Assembly: GCF_947492715.1 (NCBI RefSeq)
Contig: NZ_CANLNS010000010.1
Location: forward strand, 1 to 64,000
Direction of reading: 5' to 3'
Length of the DNA stretch: 64,000 bases
Source: an uncultured Psychroserpens sp.
Lineage (GTDB): Bacteria; Bacteroidota; Bacteroidia; Flavobacteriales; Flavobacteriaceae
Shown: one piece after another, positions 9,401-16,381 of the stretch
Layout of the letters: each line of letters begins with the position of its first letter
How positions within the stretch are numbered: position 1 is the stretch's first letter
Notes under the pieces: model-generated
What the model was told of the DNA's origin: nothing
The model's database searches: none
The model's input: the letters and a program-made list of their open reading frames with translations, nothing else
Translations under genes and position numbers: made by a program

Positions 9401-9732
9401 CGAATAGGCATCCAACCCTCAAAACCTATGTAGCGCGTAATTCCGGCACCTATAAGAATAAAAATGAAAGCTAAGTGTAAAATAAGCGTTGCCCATTTTT
9501 CTTTTCTGAGCAATCTATATCTGAAGATATTTCCGATGAAATTAATCATAAAAAGGATCATAATGGCTTCAAACCACCAAGCGTTATAGATGTAATGTCT
9601 TGTGTAAGGTGTTGGCGAAGTTTCTTGACCAGCGTCCAAAAACGTACCCGTTATCATCGCAATAGCGTAAACAATAAATAAAATACCAGTAAGACGTGTA
9701 GAAAAGAGAAAGTTAGCAAGTTTCTTTTGCAT
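6463..9732 (-). CDS. ccsA: Cytochrome c biogenesis protein, fused ResB-CcsA (CcsBA)
   Basis: A 1089-residue fusion for System II cytochrome c maturation, which moves haem across the membrane and attaches it to apocytochrome c. The N-terminal 460 residues are ResB-like, with about four helices around a large periplasmic domain. The C-terminal 300 residues are CcsA, with the WWD haem motif (WGRYWGWDPKETW) and periplasmic His in SYWLMIHVAV and GLHSYQSG. Between them is a His-rich linker (EEHSEHDGHDH, about residues 491-502) after a signal-like helix. The frame can start at a TTG at 9760-9762, but that TTG is part of a TATCTTTG promoter box, so I chose the ATG at 9730-9732. Confidence 0.93.
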   Translation of the reverse strand: MQKKLANFLFSTRLTGILFIVYAIAMITGTFLDAGQETSPTPYTRHYIYNAWWFEAIMILFMINFIGNIFRYRLLRKEKWATLILHLAFIFILIGAGITRYIGFEGWMPIREGETQNTYLTRDIYVTAFIDGDLVVNGEQQRRVVQKRVDFSERLDNDFKINTEYNGTPVSIEVKKFVKDAELDIIPGDKGDRYLKLVEAGDDGSHSHFIKDGQEALIHNIVFTLNNPKKGAINITTKERQLFIESPFEGDYMTMATQATGVLVKDSIQPLALRSRYQIGNMAMVFPKPVMQGTFGVVKKSQLLRSREDGIEANVTVNGETKTVNLLGGQYVNGRFEQINVGGLDIAVKYGSIVKELPFSIKLNDFIAERYPGTEDNFSAFASEVTVIKPNEEAYDYRIFMNNILDESGYRFFQASFYPDEKGTKLSVNHDQWGTWVTYFGYMLLYLGLMAILFDRNTRFADLKRMLKKLKDKKSKALTVFLLCFGLFGFAQEEHSEHDGHDHTSSPKVKIERPSKTTIDSVIRANITPKAHSDQFGELVIQDYSGRMMPMNTFASEVLRKLSKQDHYEEFDANQVLLSMQESPLFWYNVPIIYLPKRKGDSIRKIIGVSKDKKYVSITDFLTDDGRNKLGPYLEEAYAAEIPNGFQKEFKEAYDRMSLLFNTLDGRSIKIFPVPNDEKNTWISPVEYNESYKPQIKDSIYGKFIQSSFGFYLSELYKAKETGNYELANKLLNGFKSSQAKLGSEVMLSDDKIKTEILYNKYDIFKKLFSWYMYAGTVLFILLIVQIFSSKSKFVDVSVKVLGYVILGLFLLHTAGLVVRWYISGHAPWSDAYESMIYVAWATMLFGLLLSNSISSNILSIISGILGGKSTSYLTTAAGAFVTSMILMVAHWNWMDPAIANLQPVLDSYWLMIHVAVIVASYGPFALGMILGITVLLLMTFTTSKNKDKMLLNIKELTVINEMALTVGLVMLTIGNFLGGMWANESWGRYWGWDPKETWALISIMVYAFVIHMRLIPGLRGRYGFNFASIIAFASILFTYFGVNFYLSGLHSYQSGQQILSYQYIAIALGIIAVLGFLAYLKYAKYYRK

Positions 9733-9759
9733 AGCAAGAAGGCTTATTTTTTTGTTGTG

Positions 9760-9767
9760 CAAAGATA
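9760..9767 (-). promoter_or_regulatory. Promoter -7 box (TATCTTTG) of ccsA
   Basis: On the minus strand TATCTTTG matches TAnnTTTG exactly, 27 bases before the chosen ATG. The -33 region is not clearly conserved. Confidence 0.55.
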
Positions 9768-9864
9768 ACCAATTTAGTTTGTTTAGACTTGGACATTTTA
9801 CATCAAAATGTGTTAAATAGCATCAACAGCGCATACGGTTCGATTTAATTCTGAAAAACAACCG

Positions 9865-10266
9865 TTAATTAGCCTGTCTGGCTTCAAAAATTTTAAGGTA
9901 CATAAAGGTTCCCATCTTACGAGATCTACGTTTAGCATTTTCAGTAACCTCACCGCTAAATAATTCATCTAAAGTTTCATACCAAAGGTTAAGCCATAGC
10001 CCAAAATGCAATTCTGTTATGCTATTATCAAACTGTCTATCTACCTTTACATGTGCCTCTAGCGGATTGCCATAGTATTTTTGCTCAAGTTTTCTGGTCA
10101 TAAACAAACTGGTTTCCCAAAATGTCGTTAAACGTTGTAAATGTGCATCCCAGTCTTTAATGGTCTCATTAAAAAAAGGGCCTAAAATATCATGAGCTCT
10201 TACTTTGGCGTAGAAGTTACTTACCAGTAAAAAGATATCGTCTCTATGTTGAATATCATGTTTCAT
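9865..10266 (-). CDS. Group III truncated haemoglobin
   Basis: This is a small haem protein of 133 residues. The N-terminus (MKHDIQHRDDIFLLVSNFY) and the block ILGPFFNETIKDWDAHLQRLTTFWETSLF match group III truncated globins; the proximal His is in the ITELHFGLWLNLWYETLDE segment. Proposed roles of this group are O2 or NO handling under low oxygen; the exact role is not known. The ATG at 10264-10266 fits the family better than one three codons upstream. It follows the 93-residue membrane protein gene by about 20 bases and sits beside ccsA, a haem-handling context. Confidence 0.87.
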   Translation of the reverse strand: MKHDIQHRDDIFLLVSNFYAKVRAHDILGPFFNETIKDWDAHLQRLTTFWETSLFMTRKLEQKYYGNPLEAHVKVDRQFDNSITELHFGLWLNLWYETLDELFSGEVTENAKRRSRKMGTFMYLKIFEARQAN

Positions 10267-10287
10267 TATAATCAAAGATACTATTTA

Positions 10288-10569
10288 TCACAAAGGATAT
10301 GTGGCAATTAATAAAATGTTAGTGACTAAGCTAATAATAAGCAAATTGAACACCCATTGTTTCTTTAATTGTGCCATGATAGAGGCATTATAAAACATAC
10401 ATACAATAGTACATAGGGTTACCCTAATGAACGAACTTGTGCTATAAGGCAATTCTGTTAAATAAAAAATAGAGATAGAGCCCAAACAACTCTGCAAAAT
10501 GATGCTCAGTGGTACATATAGGATGAAGTGCTTTTTAAAATCTGCCAACCATTTATTATAAAGTGTCAT
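10288..10569 (-). CDS. Small membrane protein of unknown function
   Basis: The 93-residue product has about three hydrophobic segments (residues 15-37, 45-63 and 71-92) and a short cytoplasmic-looking N-terminus (MTLYNKWLADFKKH). I recognise no family; the arrangement resembles DUF2798-type small membrane proteins but I cannot confirm it. It lies directly upstream of the truncated globin gene in the same direction and is divergent from the Crp/Fnr gene, so it probably shares that control region. Confidence 0.65.
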   Translation of the reverse strand: MTLYNKWLADFKKHFILYVPLSIILQSCLGSISIFYLTELPYSTSSFIRVTLCTIVCMFYNASIMAQLKKQWVFNLLIISLVTNILLIATYPL

Positions 10570-10609
10570 AATTAAGTGCTTAAAATTTCTGACACAAAAT
10601 TGTTACAAT

Positions 10610-10617
10610 TATCTTTG
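10610..10617 (+). promoter_or_regulatory. Promoter -7 box (TATCTTTG) of the Crp/Fnr regulator
   Basis: TATCTTTG matches TAnnTTTG exactly and lies 27 bases before the chosen ATG. The transcript start would fall near 10623, immediately before the FNR-like palindrome. Confidence 0.6.
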
Positions 10618-10624
10618 TTCTTTT

Positions 10625-10638
10625 ATGATTCAAATCAT
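10625..10638. promoter_or_regulatory. FNR-like palindromic operator
   Basis: ATGATTCAAATCAT is a perfect 6+6 inverted repeat around a 2-base centre. Read as five-base half-sites it is ATGAT-TCAA-ATCAT, matching 8 of 10 positions of the classical FNR box TTGAT-N4-ATCAA. It lies between the promoter box and the start codon of the Crp/Fnr gene, a position expected for autorepression. Confidence 0.5.
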
Positions 10639-10644
10639 AAGCCT

Positions 10645-11235
10645 ATGATTCCTATAGAACTGTTAGAAACTTATAATGCCAAACTCAGGACATACGATAA
10701 AAACACTACTGTTTTTGAAGAATTAGACACGCCCCGATTTTATTATCAGATTGCATCAGGCAGTGTTAAAATGATTAATATTTCCGAAGATGGAAAAGAA
10801 TTCGCTCAAGGTATTTTCTATGATGGTAATGCTTTTGGAGAACCGCCATTATTTGGAGATTCTAAATATCCAGCCACAGCGCTTTGCGTTCAGGATTCTA
10901 GTATTTACATTTTGCCAAAATCGGTTTTTTTCGATTTGCTTCTAGCACATCCTGATCTTCATTTGAAGTTTACAAAATTATTAAGCAAACGCATGATTTA
11001 CAAAGCTAAAATCATGAAAGAGGTTTCTATTCATCCACCAGAACATCGTATAATGACACTACTCCAGCATTTAAAAAATAACTTTGGAACAGCAACCGAT
11101 GAATATGAAGTCGCTTTAACGAGACAAGAGATTTCTAACCTCACTGGATTGCGCGTTGAAACGGTAATTAGATCTATAAAAAATTTAGAAAAAAACAACA
11201 AATTAAGTATTAGAGATCGAAAAGTATATCTCTAA
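10645..11235 (+). CDS. Crp/Fnr family transcriptional regulator
   Basis: The protein has 196 residues. An N-terminal cyclic-nucleotide-binding beta-roll (about residues 15-115) is followed by a dimer helix and a winged helix-turn-helix (LTRQEISNLTGLRVETVIRSIKNLEKN, about 150-180). The recognition helix keeps Glu and Arg of the FNR/CRP type (VETVIR), which contact TGA in half-sites. The cluster of Cys that binds an iron-sulfur centre in true FNR is absent, so its signal may be different. The frame is open 23 codons further upstream, but that extension covers the promoter and operator; I chose the ATG at 10645. Confidence 0.88.
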   Translation: MIPIELLETYNAKLRTYDKNTTVFEELDTPRFYYQIASGSVKMINISEDGKEFAQGIFYDGNAFGEPPLFGDSKYPATALCVQDSSIYILPKSVFFDLLLAHPDLHLKFTKLLSKRMIYKAKIMKEVSIHPPEHRIMTLLQHLKNNFGTATDEYEVALTRQEISNLTGLRVETVIRSIKNLEKNNKLSIRDRKVYL

Positions 11236-11255
11236 ATAATCCTTATTTTAGCAAC

Positions 11256-12014
11256 ATGATTTCAGTAGTGATTTTAGGAGCCGGTAATGTTGCTCATCAT
11301 TTATATAAAGCATTTTCTTCTTCGGAAAAAGTAACTATTAAACAATGGTATAATAGAAGTCTCTCGACTATCGAGTCGTTTAAAAATGAAGTTGATATCA
11401 CAGATGACATTAACAATCTTGTGCAAGCCGATATCTATCTCATTGCAGTAAGCGATGACGCTATAGGAGAACTTTCTAGTCAACTGCCATTTGAAAATCG
11501 CTTTGTAGTTCATACCTCGGGAAGCGTAAGTGCTTATGATCTTGACAAAAAAAATAGACGCGGCGTATTTTATCCGTTACAAACCTTTTCTAAGTCGGCA
11601 ACAGTAGATTTTTCTCAAGTTCCAATTTGCTTAGAAACCTTAATGAGAAAAGACTATTCCCAGTTAAAAGAGGTAGCCACAGCAATAAGCTCGATAACAA
11701 AACGTGTAAATAGTGACCAACGTGCTGCATTACATTTAGCAGCTGTTTTTGTAAATAATTTCACCAATCAATTGTATCGTGTAGCTCATGAAATCACCGA
11801 ATCTCAAGGTGCAGAATTTGATTTACTTAAACCACTAATTCTAGAAACAGCAAACAAAGTACAAGAACACTCACCTTACAAGGCGCAAACTGGTCCTGCA
11901 AAACGAAACGATAAAAAAACGATCAAACGTCATTTAAAGTTACTTGATAACGATCACCATAAAGAACTATACAAGTTATTAACCTCATCAATAAAAAACA
12001 CACATGGACGATAA
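11256..12014 (+). CDS. Rossmann-like and DUF2520 domain-containing protein
   Basis: A 252-residue NADP-type dehydrogenase-like protein. The N-terminal Rossmann motif is VILGAGNVAHHLYKAF, and the C-terminal helical DUF2520 half begins near residue 125 with an HLAAVFVNNFTNQLY segment resembling 6-phosphogluconate dehydrogenase-type helical domains. The natural substrate of the family is not established. The stop overlaps the following KdsC-like gene by 11 bases, so it is the first gene of a tightly coupled run that in Bacteroidota often goes with a KdsC-like phosphatase and Maf. Confidence 0.85.
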   Translation: MISVVILGAGNVAHHLYKAFSSSEKVTIKQWYNRSLSTIESFKNEVDITDDINNLVQADIYLIAVSDDAIGELSSQLPFENRFVVHTSGSVSAYDLDKKNRRGVFYPLQTFSKSATVDFSQVPICLETLMRKDYSQLKEVATAISSITKRVNSDQRAALHLAAVFVNNFTNQLYRVAHEITESQGAEFDLLKPLILETANKVQEHSPYKAQTGPAKRNDKKTIKRHLKLLDNDHHKELYKLLTSSIKNTHGR

Positions 12015-12534
12015 AAGCTATAAAGAGTACCTAGAACATATTAGTACCTTCATTTTTGATGTTGATGGTGTTCTTACGGACGGAACAGTAACCGTTATGA
12101 CCAATGGAGATATGCTACGACGTATGAACATTAAAGATGGTTATGCCCTCAAAACTGCTAAAGATGCTGGTTTTAATATTTGCATTATATCTGGAGGCAG
12201 CAATTTAGGTGTTCAGAAACGTCTGGAAGGTTTAGGAATTACAGACATTTATTTAGGTGCACATCAAAAGGTAAACCAATTTAATGAATACTTGTCTCAT
12301 AACAATATCAATGCTAAAAATGTGTTGTATATGGGAGATGATATTCCTGATATTCCAGTTATGAAATTAGTTGGTCTTCCTTGTTGCCCTCAAGATGCGG
12401 CAATCGAGGTAAAAGCAACGAGTAAATACATTTCGCATAAAGATGGTGGAAAAGGAGCTGTACGTGATATCATTGAACAAATTATGAAAGTTCAAGGAAA
12501 ATGGGATGGAAATTTCGACGCAAAATACGATTAA
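12004..12534 (+). CDS. kdsC: KdsC-like HAD-IIIA phosphatase (3-deoxy-D-manno-octulosonate 8-phosphate phosphatase family)
   Basis: The 176-residue protein carries the capless HAD-IIIA pattern: FIFDVDGVLTDG with both catalytic Asp, the Ser/Gly of IISGGSN, and the acidic VLYMGDDIPDIPVM motif. KdsC removes phosphate from Kdo-8-P in lipopolysaccharide core synthesis, in the cytoplasm. The length matches the tetrameric family. It overlaps the preceding DUF2520 gene by 11 bases, which implies translational coupling. Related YrbI-type phosphatases act on other ulosonic acid phosphates, so substrate is probable rather than certain. Confidence 0.85.
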   Translation: MDDKSYKEYLEHISTFIFDVDGVLTDGTVTVMTNGDMLRRMNIKDGYALKTAKDAGFNICIISGGSNLGVQKRLEGLGITDIYLGAHQKVNQFNEYLSHNNINAKNVLYMGDDIPDIPVMKLVGLPCCPQDAAIEVKATSKYISHKDGGKGAVRDIIEQIMKVQGKWDGNFDAKYD

Positions 12535-12578
12535 TAACACGGCAACATAAGCTCAACTAACTATAACTATACTCTGAA

Positions 12579-13508
12579 ATGCAACCCTTTTTTAATCTCA
12601 TTCGTTGGAAAAACTTGGTCATGATTATCATCGCGCAAGTTTTAATTAAATACGCCTTTTTTGAGCACTTTCAGACCTTCACAACCTTAAGTAACTTAGG
12701 GTTTATCTTTTTAGTATTGGCTACAGTGTGTCTTGCTGCAGCCGGAAATATTATCAACGACATTTACGATGTAGAAACCGACACCATTAATAAGCCTGAC
12801 CGCGTTTTAATTGGAAAACAGATCTCAGAAAAAGCAGCATATAATCTGTTTTTTGCTTTTAATATTATTGGAATAATCCTCGGGTTTTGCTTGTCTTATA
12901 TGATAGGAAAAAGTTCATATTTTACTATTTTTGTTTTCATCTCCATTTCGCTTTATATCTATGCCTCATACTTAAAAGGCACTGTTCTTTTTGGTAATAT
13001 TCTTATTTCTCTTTTAGTTGCCATGAGCTTACTTATTGTGGCGATATTTGATTTGTTACCAGTTATGATTACAGAGAATAGAGCCTTTCAACTTGTCTTT
13101 TTTGATAAAATTTTTGACTATGCCATATTCGCATTTTTGATTAATTTAGTTAGAGAGGTGATCAAAGACATTCAAGATGTAGATGGTGACTATAAAGCAG
13201 GAATGCATACACTGCCAATTGTATTAGGTCGAGAACGTGCTACTAAAATTGCCTTTGCCCTTAGTATGATTCCTATTGGAGCAGTCATTTATTTTATGGC
13301 AACTTATTTGTATCAAGATGTATTGGCTATTAGCTATTTTTTACTCTGTATTATAGCTCCATTAATTTATGCCACAATTAAAATCTTTGGAGCCGAACAT
13401 ATGAAGGACTACAAGCACATAAGTTCTATTTACAAACTCATTATGTTCTTAGGTATCTTATCTTTGTTACTCTATCCTTTCATATTTAAACTAAGTACAA
13501 ATGTTTAA
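12579..13508 (+). CDS. UbiA family prenyltransferase (geranylgeranylglycerol-phosphate geranylgeranyltransferase-like)
   Basis: The protein has 309 residues and about nine hydrophobic helices. Both Asp-rich motifs that bind prenyl diphosphate via Mg2+ are present: NIINDIYDVETDTINKPDR (about residues 60-78) and REVIKDIQDVDGDYKAGMHT (about 195-215). It transfers a polyprenyl chain to an acceptor in the inner membrane. In this gene context it is usually named a geranylgeranylglycerol-phosphate geranylgeranyltransferase, but the acceptor is unproven. The Maf gene overlaps its end by 8 bases. Confidence 0.82.
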   Translation: MQPFFNLIRWKNLVMIIIAQVLIKYAFFEHFQTFTTLSNLGFIFLVLATVCLAAAGNIINDIYDVETDTINKPDRVLIGKQISEKAAYNLFFAFNIIGIILGFCLSYMIGKSSYFTIFVFISISLYIYASYLKGTVLFGNILISLLVAMSLLIVAIFDLLPVMITENRAFQLVFFDKIFDYAIFAFLINLVREVIKDIQDVDGDYKAGMHTLPIVLGRERATKIAFALSMIPIGAVIYFMATYLYQDVLAISYFLLCIIAPLIYATIKIFGAEHMKDYKHISSIYKLIMFLGILSLLLYPFIFKLSTNV

Positions 13509-14088
13509 CACCAAACTAAATAACTTTAATATCATCTTGGCTTCAGGATCTCCTAGACGTCAACAATTTTTTAAAGATTTAGGGTTAACATTTGAGATTA
13601 GACTAAAACCTGTTAAAGAGGAATATCCAAATAGGTTACATCATTTTGAGATTAGCGATTATTTAGCTCAATTGAAATCTTTACCTTTTAAAGACGAATT
13701 AACCGATAACGATATTCTTATCACTAGTGATACCATTGTTTGGCATGATAACAAAGCACTAGGTAAACCAACAGATTACGATGATGCGTTTAACATGTTG
13801 TCGTCTATGAGTGGTAAAACGCACGAAGTGATTACCTCCGTTTGTTTTACAAGAAAGATGTCGCAAAAAACCGTGAATGCCATTACTCAGGTCACATTCA
13901 AAACACTAAGTGAAACAGAAATCAACTACTATATAGATACCTGCAAACCATTTGATAAAGCTGGAGCCTATGGTATTCAAGAATGGATTGGTCAAATTGC
14001 AATTACCAATATTAATGGCTCTTATACCAATGTTGTAGGCTTACCTACACACCTCGTTTATAAAACGTTAAACAGTATGGTTTTATAA
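13501..14088 (+). CDS. maf: Maf family nucleotide pyrophosphatase
   Basis: A cytosolic house-cleaning enzyme of 195 residues that hydrolyses non-canonical or canonical nucleoside triphosphates. The N-terminal ILASGSPRRQQFF motif, the ITSDTIVWHDNKALGKP block and the end VVGLPTHLVYKTL are typical of Maf proteins. The Ser-Asp pair after IT contains the metal-binding residue. It overlaps the upstream UbiA gene by 8 bases, so its translation is likely coupled. Which Maf subclass (dTTP/UTP or m7GTP) is not clear from what I can see. Confidence 0.9.
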   Translation: MFNTKLNNFNIILASGSPRRQQFFKDLGLTFEIRLKPVKEEYPNRLHHFEISDYLAQLKSLPFKDELTDNDILITSDTIVWHDNKALGKPTDYDDAFNMLSSMSGKTHEVITSVCFTRKMSQKTVNAITQVTFKTLSETEINYYIDTCKPFDKAGAYGIQEWIGQIAITNINGSYTNVVGLPTHLVYKTLNSMVL

Positions 14089-14122
14089 AATTTCGGTTGT
14101 AATTTTATATAAAATTAGAGCC

Positions 14123-15076
14123 ATGATTAAGATATCCAATTTCAAACGTCTCACAATAGTATCTGTTTTTTTCTTCGGACTATTACTGTCTTGCAATGAA
14201 TCTCAAACAGATAAAGACCAAGTTTTGCATGCCAATACAGATATAGCATTAAAAGAAAATAAGGTTTTAAAACCATCTTTTAAGCAATCTGAAGATTTTA
14301 AAAACTACTGGTATTCTGGAACTGCCGAAATTACATCATATCAACTGGAGCAAGCGCGTTATGGAGAGCTTCGTGATGGTCATGCTGTTTTAGTATTTGT
14401 AACCGAAGATTTTCTTCCAGAAAAACAAGTTAAGGCAGATAACTACAATAAAGCAAACACGTCCATTTTAAAACTAAATGCTACCAAAACATTCAATACT
14501 GGAGTCTACCCCTATTCTATTATGCAATCAACGTTCTATCCTGTTAGTAATACTGAGCATGCGATAAAATTAAGTTGTTCGGTTCAAGAATGGTGTGGTC
14601 ATGTGTACTCTCAATTGAACAATAGAGATCAGTTTGAAATTACCTCTCACAGTTATTTTGAACGTGAGGCCGATCAGGATTTAAAGTTGGATAAAGCTAT
14701 TCTTGAAAATGAACTATGGCCCCAACTTAGGCTCGATCCAAAAAGTTTACCTGTAGGTGATTTGGAAATTATTCCTTCGTTAGAATATGTGCGATTAAAA
14801 CATATTGAACTTAAAGCGTATCCTGCAAACGCACAACTTGAAAACGGTGTATATACTATTACATATCCAGATTTAAATAGACAAATTGCCATTCATTTTA
14901 ATGCTCAATTTCCTTTTGATATTTCTGGTTGGGAAGAAACTTATAAAGATGGTTATGGCATTAACGCTAAAACCTTAACCACCAAGGCAACGAAGCTCAA
15001 AACGATCAAATCGCCTTACTGGAGTAAAAATTCAAATGATGATGAAGTTCTTAGAAAAGAACTTGGTTTAGAATAG
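14123..15076 (+). CDS. Conserved lipoprotein of unknown function downstream of Maf
   Basis: This 317-residue protein has a lipoprotein signal: a hydrophobic stretch ending FFFGLLLSC with the lipid-bearing Cys near residue 24. The mature part has no motif that I recognise; it contains the phrase NYWYSGTAEITSYQLEQARYG and an SVQEWCGHVYSQL segment with a single Cys. The family is common in Flavobacteriaceae next to maf. It probably faces the periplasm from the outer or inner membrane. No enzymatic role can be assigned. Confidence 0.75.
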   Translation: MIKISNFKRLTIVSVFFFGLLLSCNESQTDKDQVLHANTDIALKENKVLKPSFKQSEDFKNYWYSGTAEITSYQLEQARYGELRDGHAVLVFVTEDFLPEKQVKADNYNKANTSILKLNATKTFNTGVYPYSIMQSTFYPVSNTEHAIKLSCSVQEWCGHVYSQLNNRDQFEITSHSYFEREADQDLKLDKAILENELWPQLRLDPKSLPVGDLEIIPSLEYVRLKHIELKAYPANAQLENGVYTITYPDLNRQIAIHFNAQFPFDISGWEETYKDGYGINAKTLTTKATKLKTIKSPYWSKNSNDDEVLRKELGLE

Positions 15077-15097
15077 TAATTACCATTTTAACTATTA

Positions 15098-15105
15098 TAT
15101 CTTTG
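15098..15105 (+). promoter_or_regulatory. Promoter -7 box (TATCTTTG) of the small MscS gene
   Basis: An exact TAnnTTTG match 20 bases before the ATG at 15125. The gene therefore probably has its own promoter in addition to read-through from upstream. Confidence 0.5.
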
Positions 15106-15124
15106 TATTGGTAAAACAAGAATT

Positions 15125-15658
15125 ATGTCAGAGTTTTTTTCTACCTACCATACTCAAATCATAAACTCCACTATTGTATTTGGAGTGTTCTTTGTTATTC
15201 AATTAATCGCAAGGCTTATCGTTAGGATTATTGGAAATTCTAAAAAAATTCATGTTGGACGTGCCAAAATAGTAGGACGCTATGTTACCATTACATTTTT
15301 ATTTTTAGCAGCTTTGATAGAGGCCTTTATTTTAGGTGTTAGCACTAGTGATTTAGCCTTAGTTTTTTCTTCTGTATTTGCTGTAATAGGAATTGCCCTA
15401 TTCGCCATTTGGTCTATCTTAAGTAATGTAACATCAGGAATAATAATGTTCTTCTCATTTCCGTATAAAATTGGAGATAAGATTAAAATACATGACAAAG
15501 ATTATGAAATTGAAGCCGTTATCGAAGATATTCGTTCTTTTCAAATTCATTTAAGAAAAGATAATGGTAACCTCGTCACTTACCCTAATAATTTACTTTT
15601 ACAAAAAGCCATTACTTTAGTTCAGAAGGATGCTTTTGAAACTATAGAAGACAGTTGA
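15125..15658 (+). CDS. Small mechanosensitive ion channel family protein (MscS-like)
   Basis: A short MscS-type protein of 177 residues. It has three hydrophobic segments (about residues 12-33, 52-72 and 75-110); the third contains the Gly/Ala-rich pore-type sequence AVIGIALFAIWSILSNVTSGI, and it is followed by the MscS beta-domain phrase SFPYKIGDKIKI. The large C-terminal vestibule domain of full-length MscS is missing, so this is a minimal version. It probably opens under membrane tension. Such short forms are common in Bacteroidota and need not be truncated genes. Confidence 0.82.
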   Translation: MSEFFSTYHTQIINSTIVFGVFFVIQLIARLIVRIIGNSKKIHVGRAKIVGRYVTITFLFLAALIEAFILGVSTSDLALVFSSVFAVIGIALFAIWSILSNVTSGIIMFFSFPYKIGDKIKIHDKDYEIEAVIEDIRSFQIHLRKDNGNLVTYPNNLLLQKAITLVQKDAFETIEDS

Positions 15659-15679
15659 AATAATTTTATATTAAAATCG

Positions 15680-16036
15680 ATGCAGCCACAAAACAACCAC
15701 ATTAACTATATCGAATTCAAAGCCAATGATTTAGAACTAGTAAAGGCGTTTTATATTAATACGTTTGGTTGGCAATTTACAGATTATGGTCCTGGCTATA
15801 CTGCATTTTCAGATAGCGGACTTGAAGGTGGTTTTGAAAAAACAGATGACAACATCACAAATGGAGTCTTAGTGGTTCTATACCATAATAATCTAGAAGC
15901 TATACAAACTAAAGTTGAAGCGTTTGGCGGACGTATTTCTAAGGAGATTTTCTCGTTTCCTGGCGGACGCCGATTTCAGTTTATCGATCCCTCAGGAAAT
16001 GAGCTAGCGGTCTGGTGTGAAACTCATCCTGAATGA
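15680..16036 (+). CDS. VOC family protein (glyoxalase/bleomycin resistance fold)
   Basis: The 118-residue protein is a single VOC unit. The pattern HINYIEFKANDLELVKAFYINTFGW at the start and GGRRFQFIDPSGNELAVW at the end are typical, including His near the N-terminus and Glu near the C-terminus as likely metal ligands. Function could be isomerase, lyase or dioxygenase-like; substrate unknown. It is the first of three closely spaced genes (next start one base after the stop). Confidence 0.82.
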   Translation: MQPQNNHINYIEFKANDLELVKAFYINTFGWQFTDYGPGYTAFSDSGLEGGFEKTDDNITNGVLVVLYHNNLEAIQTKVEAFGGRISKEIFSFPGGRRFQFIDPSGNELAVWCETHPE

Positions 16037-16037
16037 T

Positions 16038-16379
16038 ATGGCAACTATTGATTTCAACAATAAGACATTTTCATTAATAGATAATTCGGAAAACGGTAAA
16101 GTTAATGCTGATACTATTTTTGAATATAAACAACAAGGGCATGTTGTTACTGCCGATTATTATGGAGGCACTGTGACCTATGGAAAAATAATAGCCATAC
16201 TTAAAGATGATATTCTTGATATGCGTTACCAGTGCATCACAAGTGATAATCAATTAAAAACAGGTAAGGCTATTGCTACTATTTCCACTTTGGAGAATGG
16301 TAAAATAAAACTCGCCCTCAATTGGGAATGGTTAGACGACAGTAATGCCAAAGGAACTTCTGTGTATTTAGAACATTAA
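16038..16379 (+). CDS. Small conserved beta-rich protein, often named N-acetylglutamate synthase-like
   Basis: This 113-residue protein begins MATIDFNNKTFSLIDNSENGKV and continues with a GGTVTYGKIIA segment that suggests a beta-sheet fold. Close relatives are commonly labelled N-acetylglutamate synthase, but I see no acetyltransferase motif and regard that name as unreliable. An in-frame ATG seven codons earlier overlaps the VOC gene; the start at 16038 fits the family better. It ends 2 bases before the ketopantoate reductase-like gene. Confidence 0.65.
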   Translation: MATIDFNNKTFSLIDNSENGKVNADTIFEYKQQGHVVTADYYGGTVTYGKIIAILKDDILDMRYQCITSDNQLKTGKAIATISTLENGKIKLALNWEWLDDSNAKGTSVYLEH

Positions 16380-16381
16380 AA

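Noticed and set aside
11229-11245. TCTAAATAA at the end of the Crp/Fnr gene
   Set aside because: Only one half of the operator is present and it lies at a stop codon; treated as chance.
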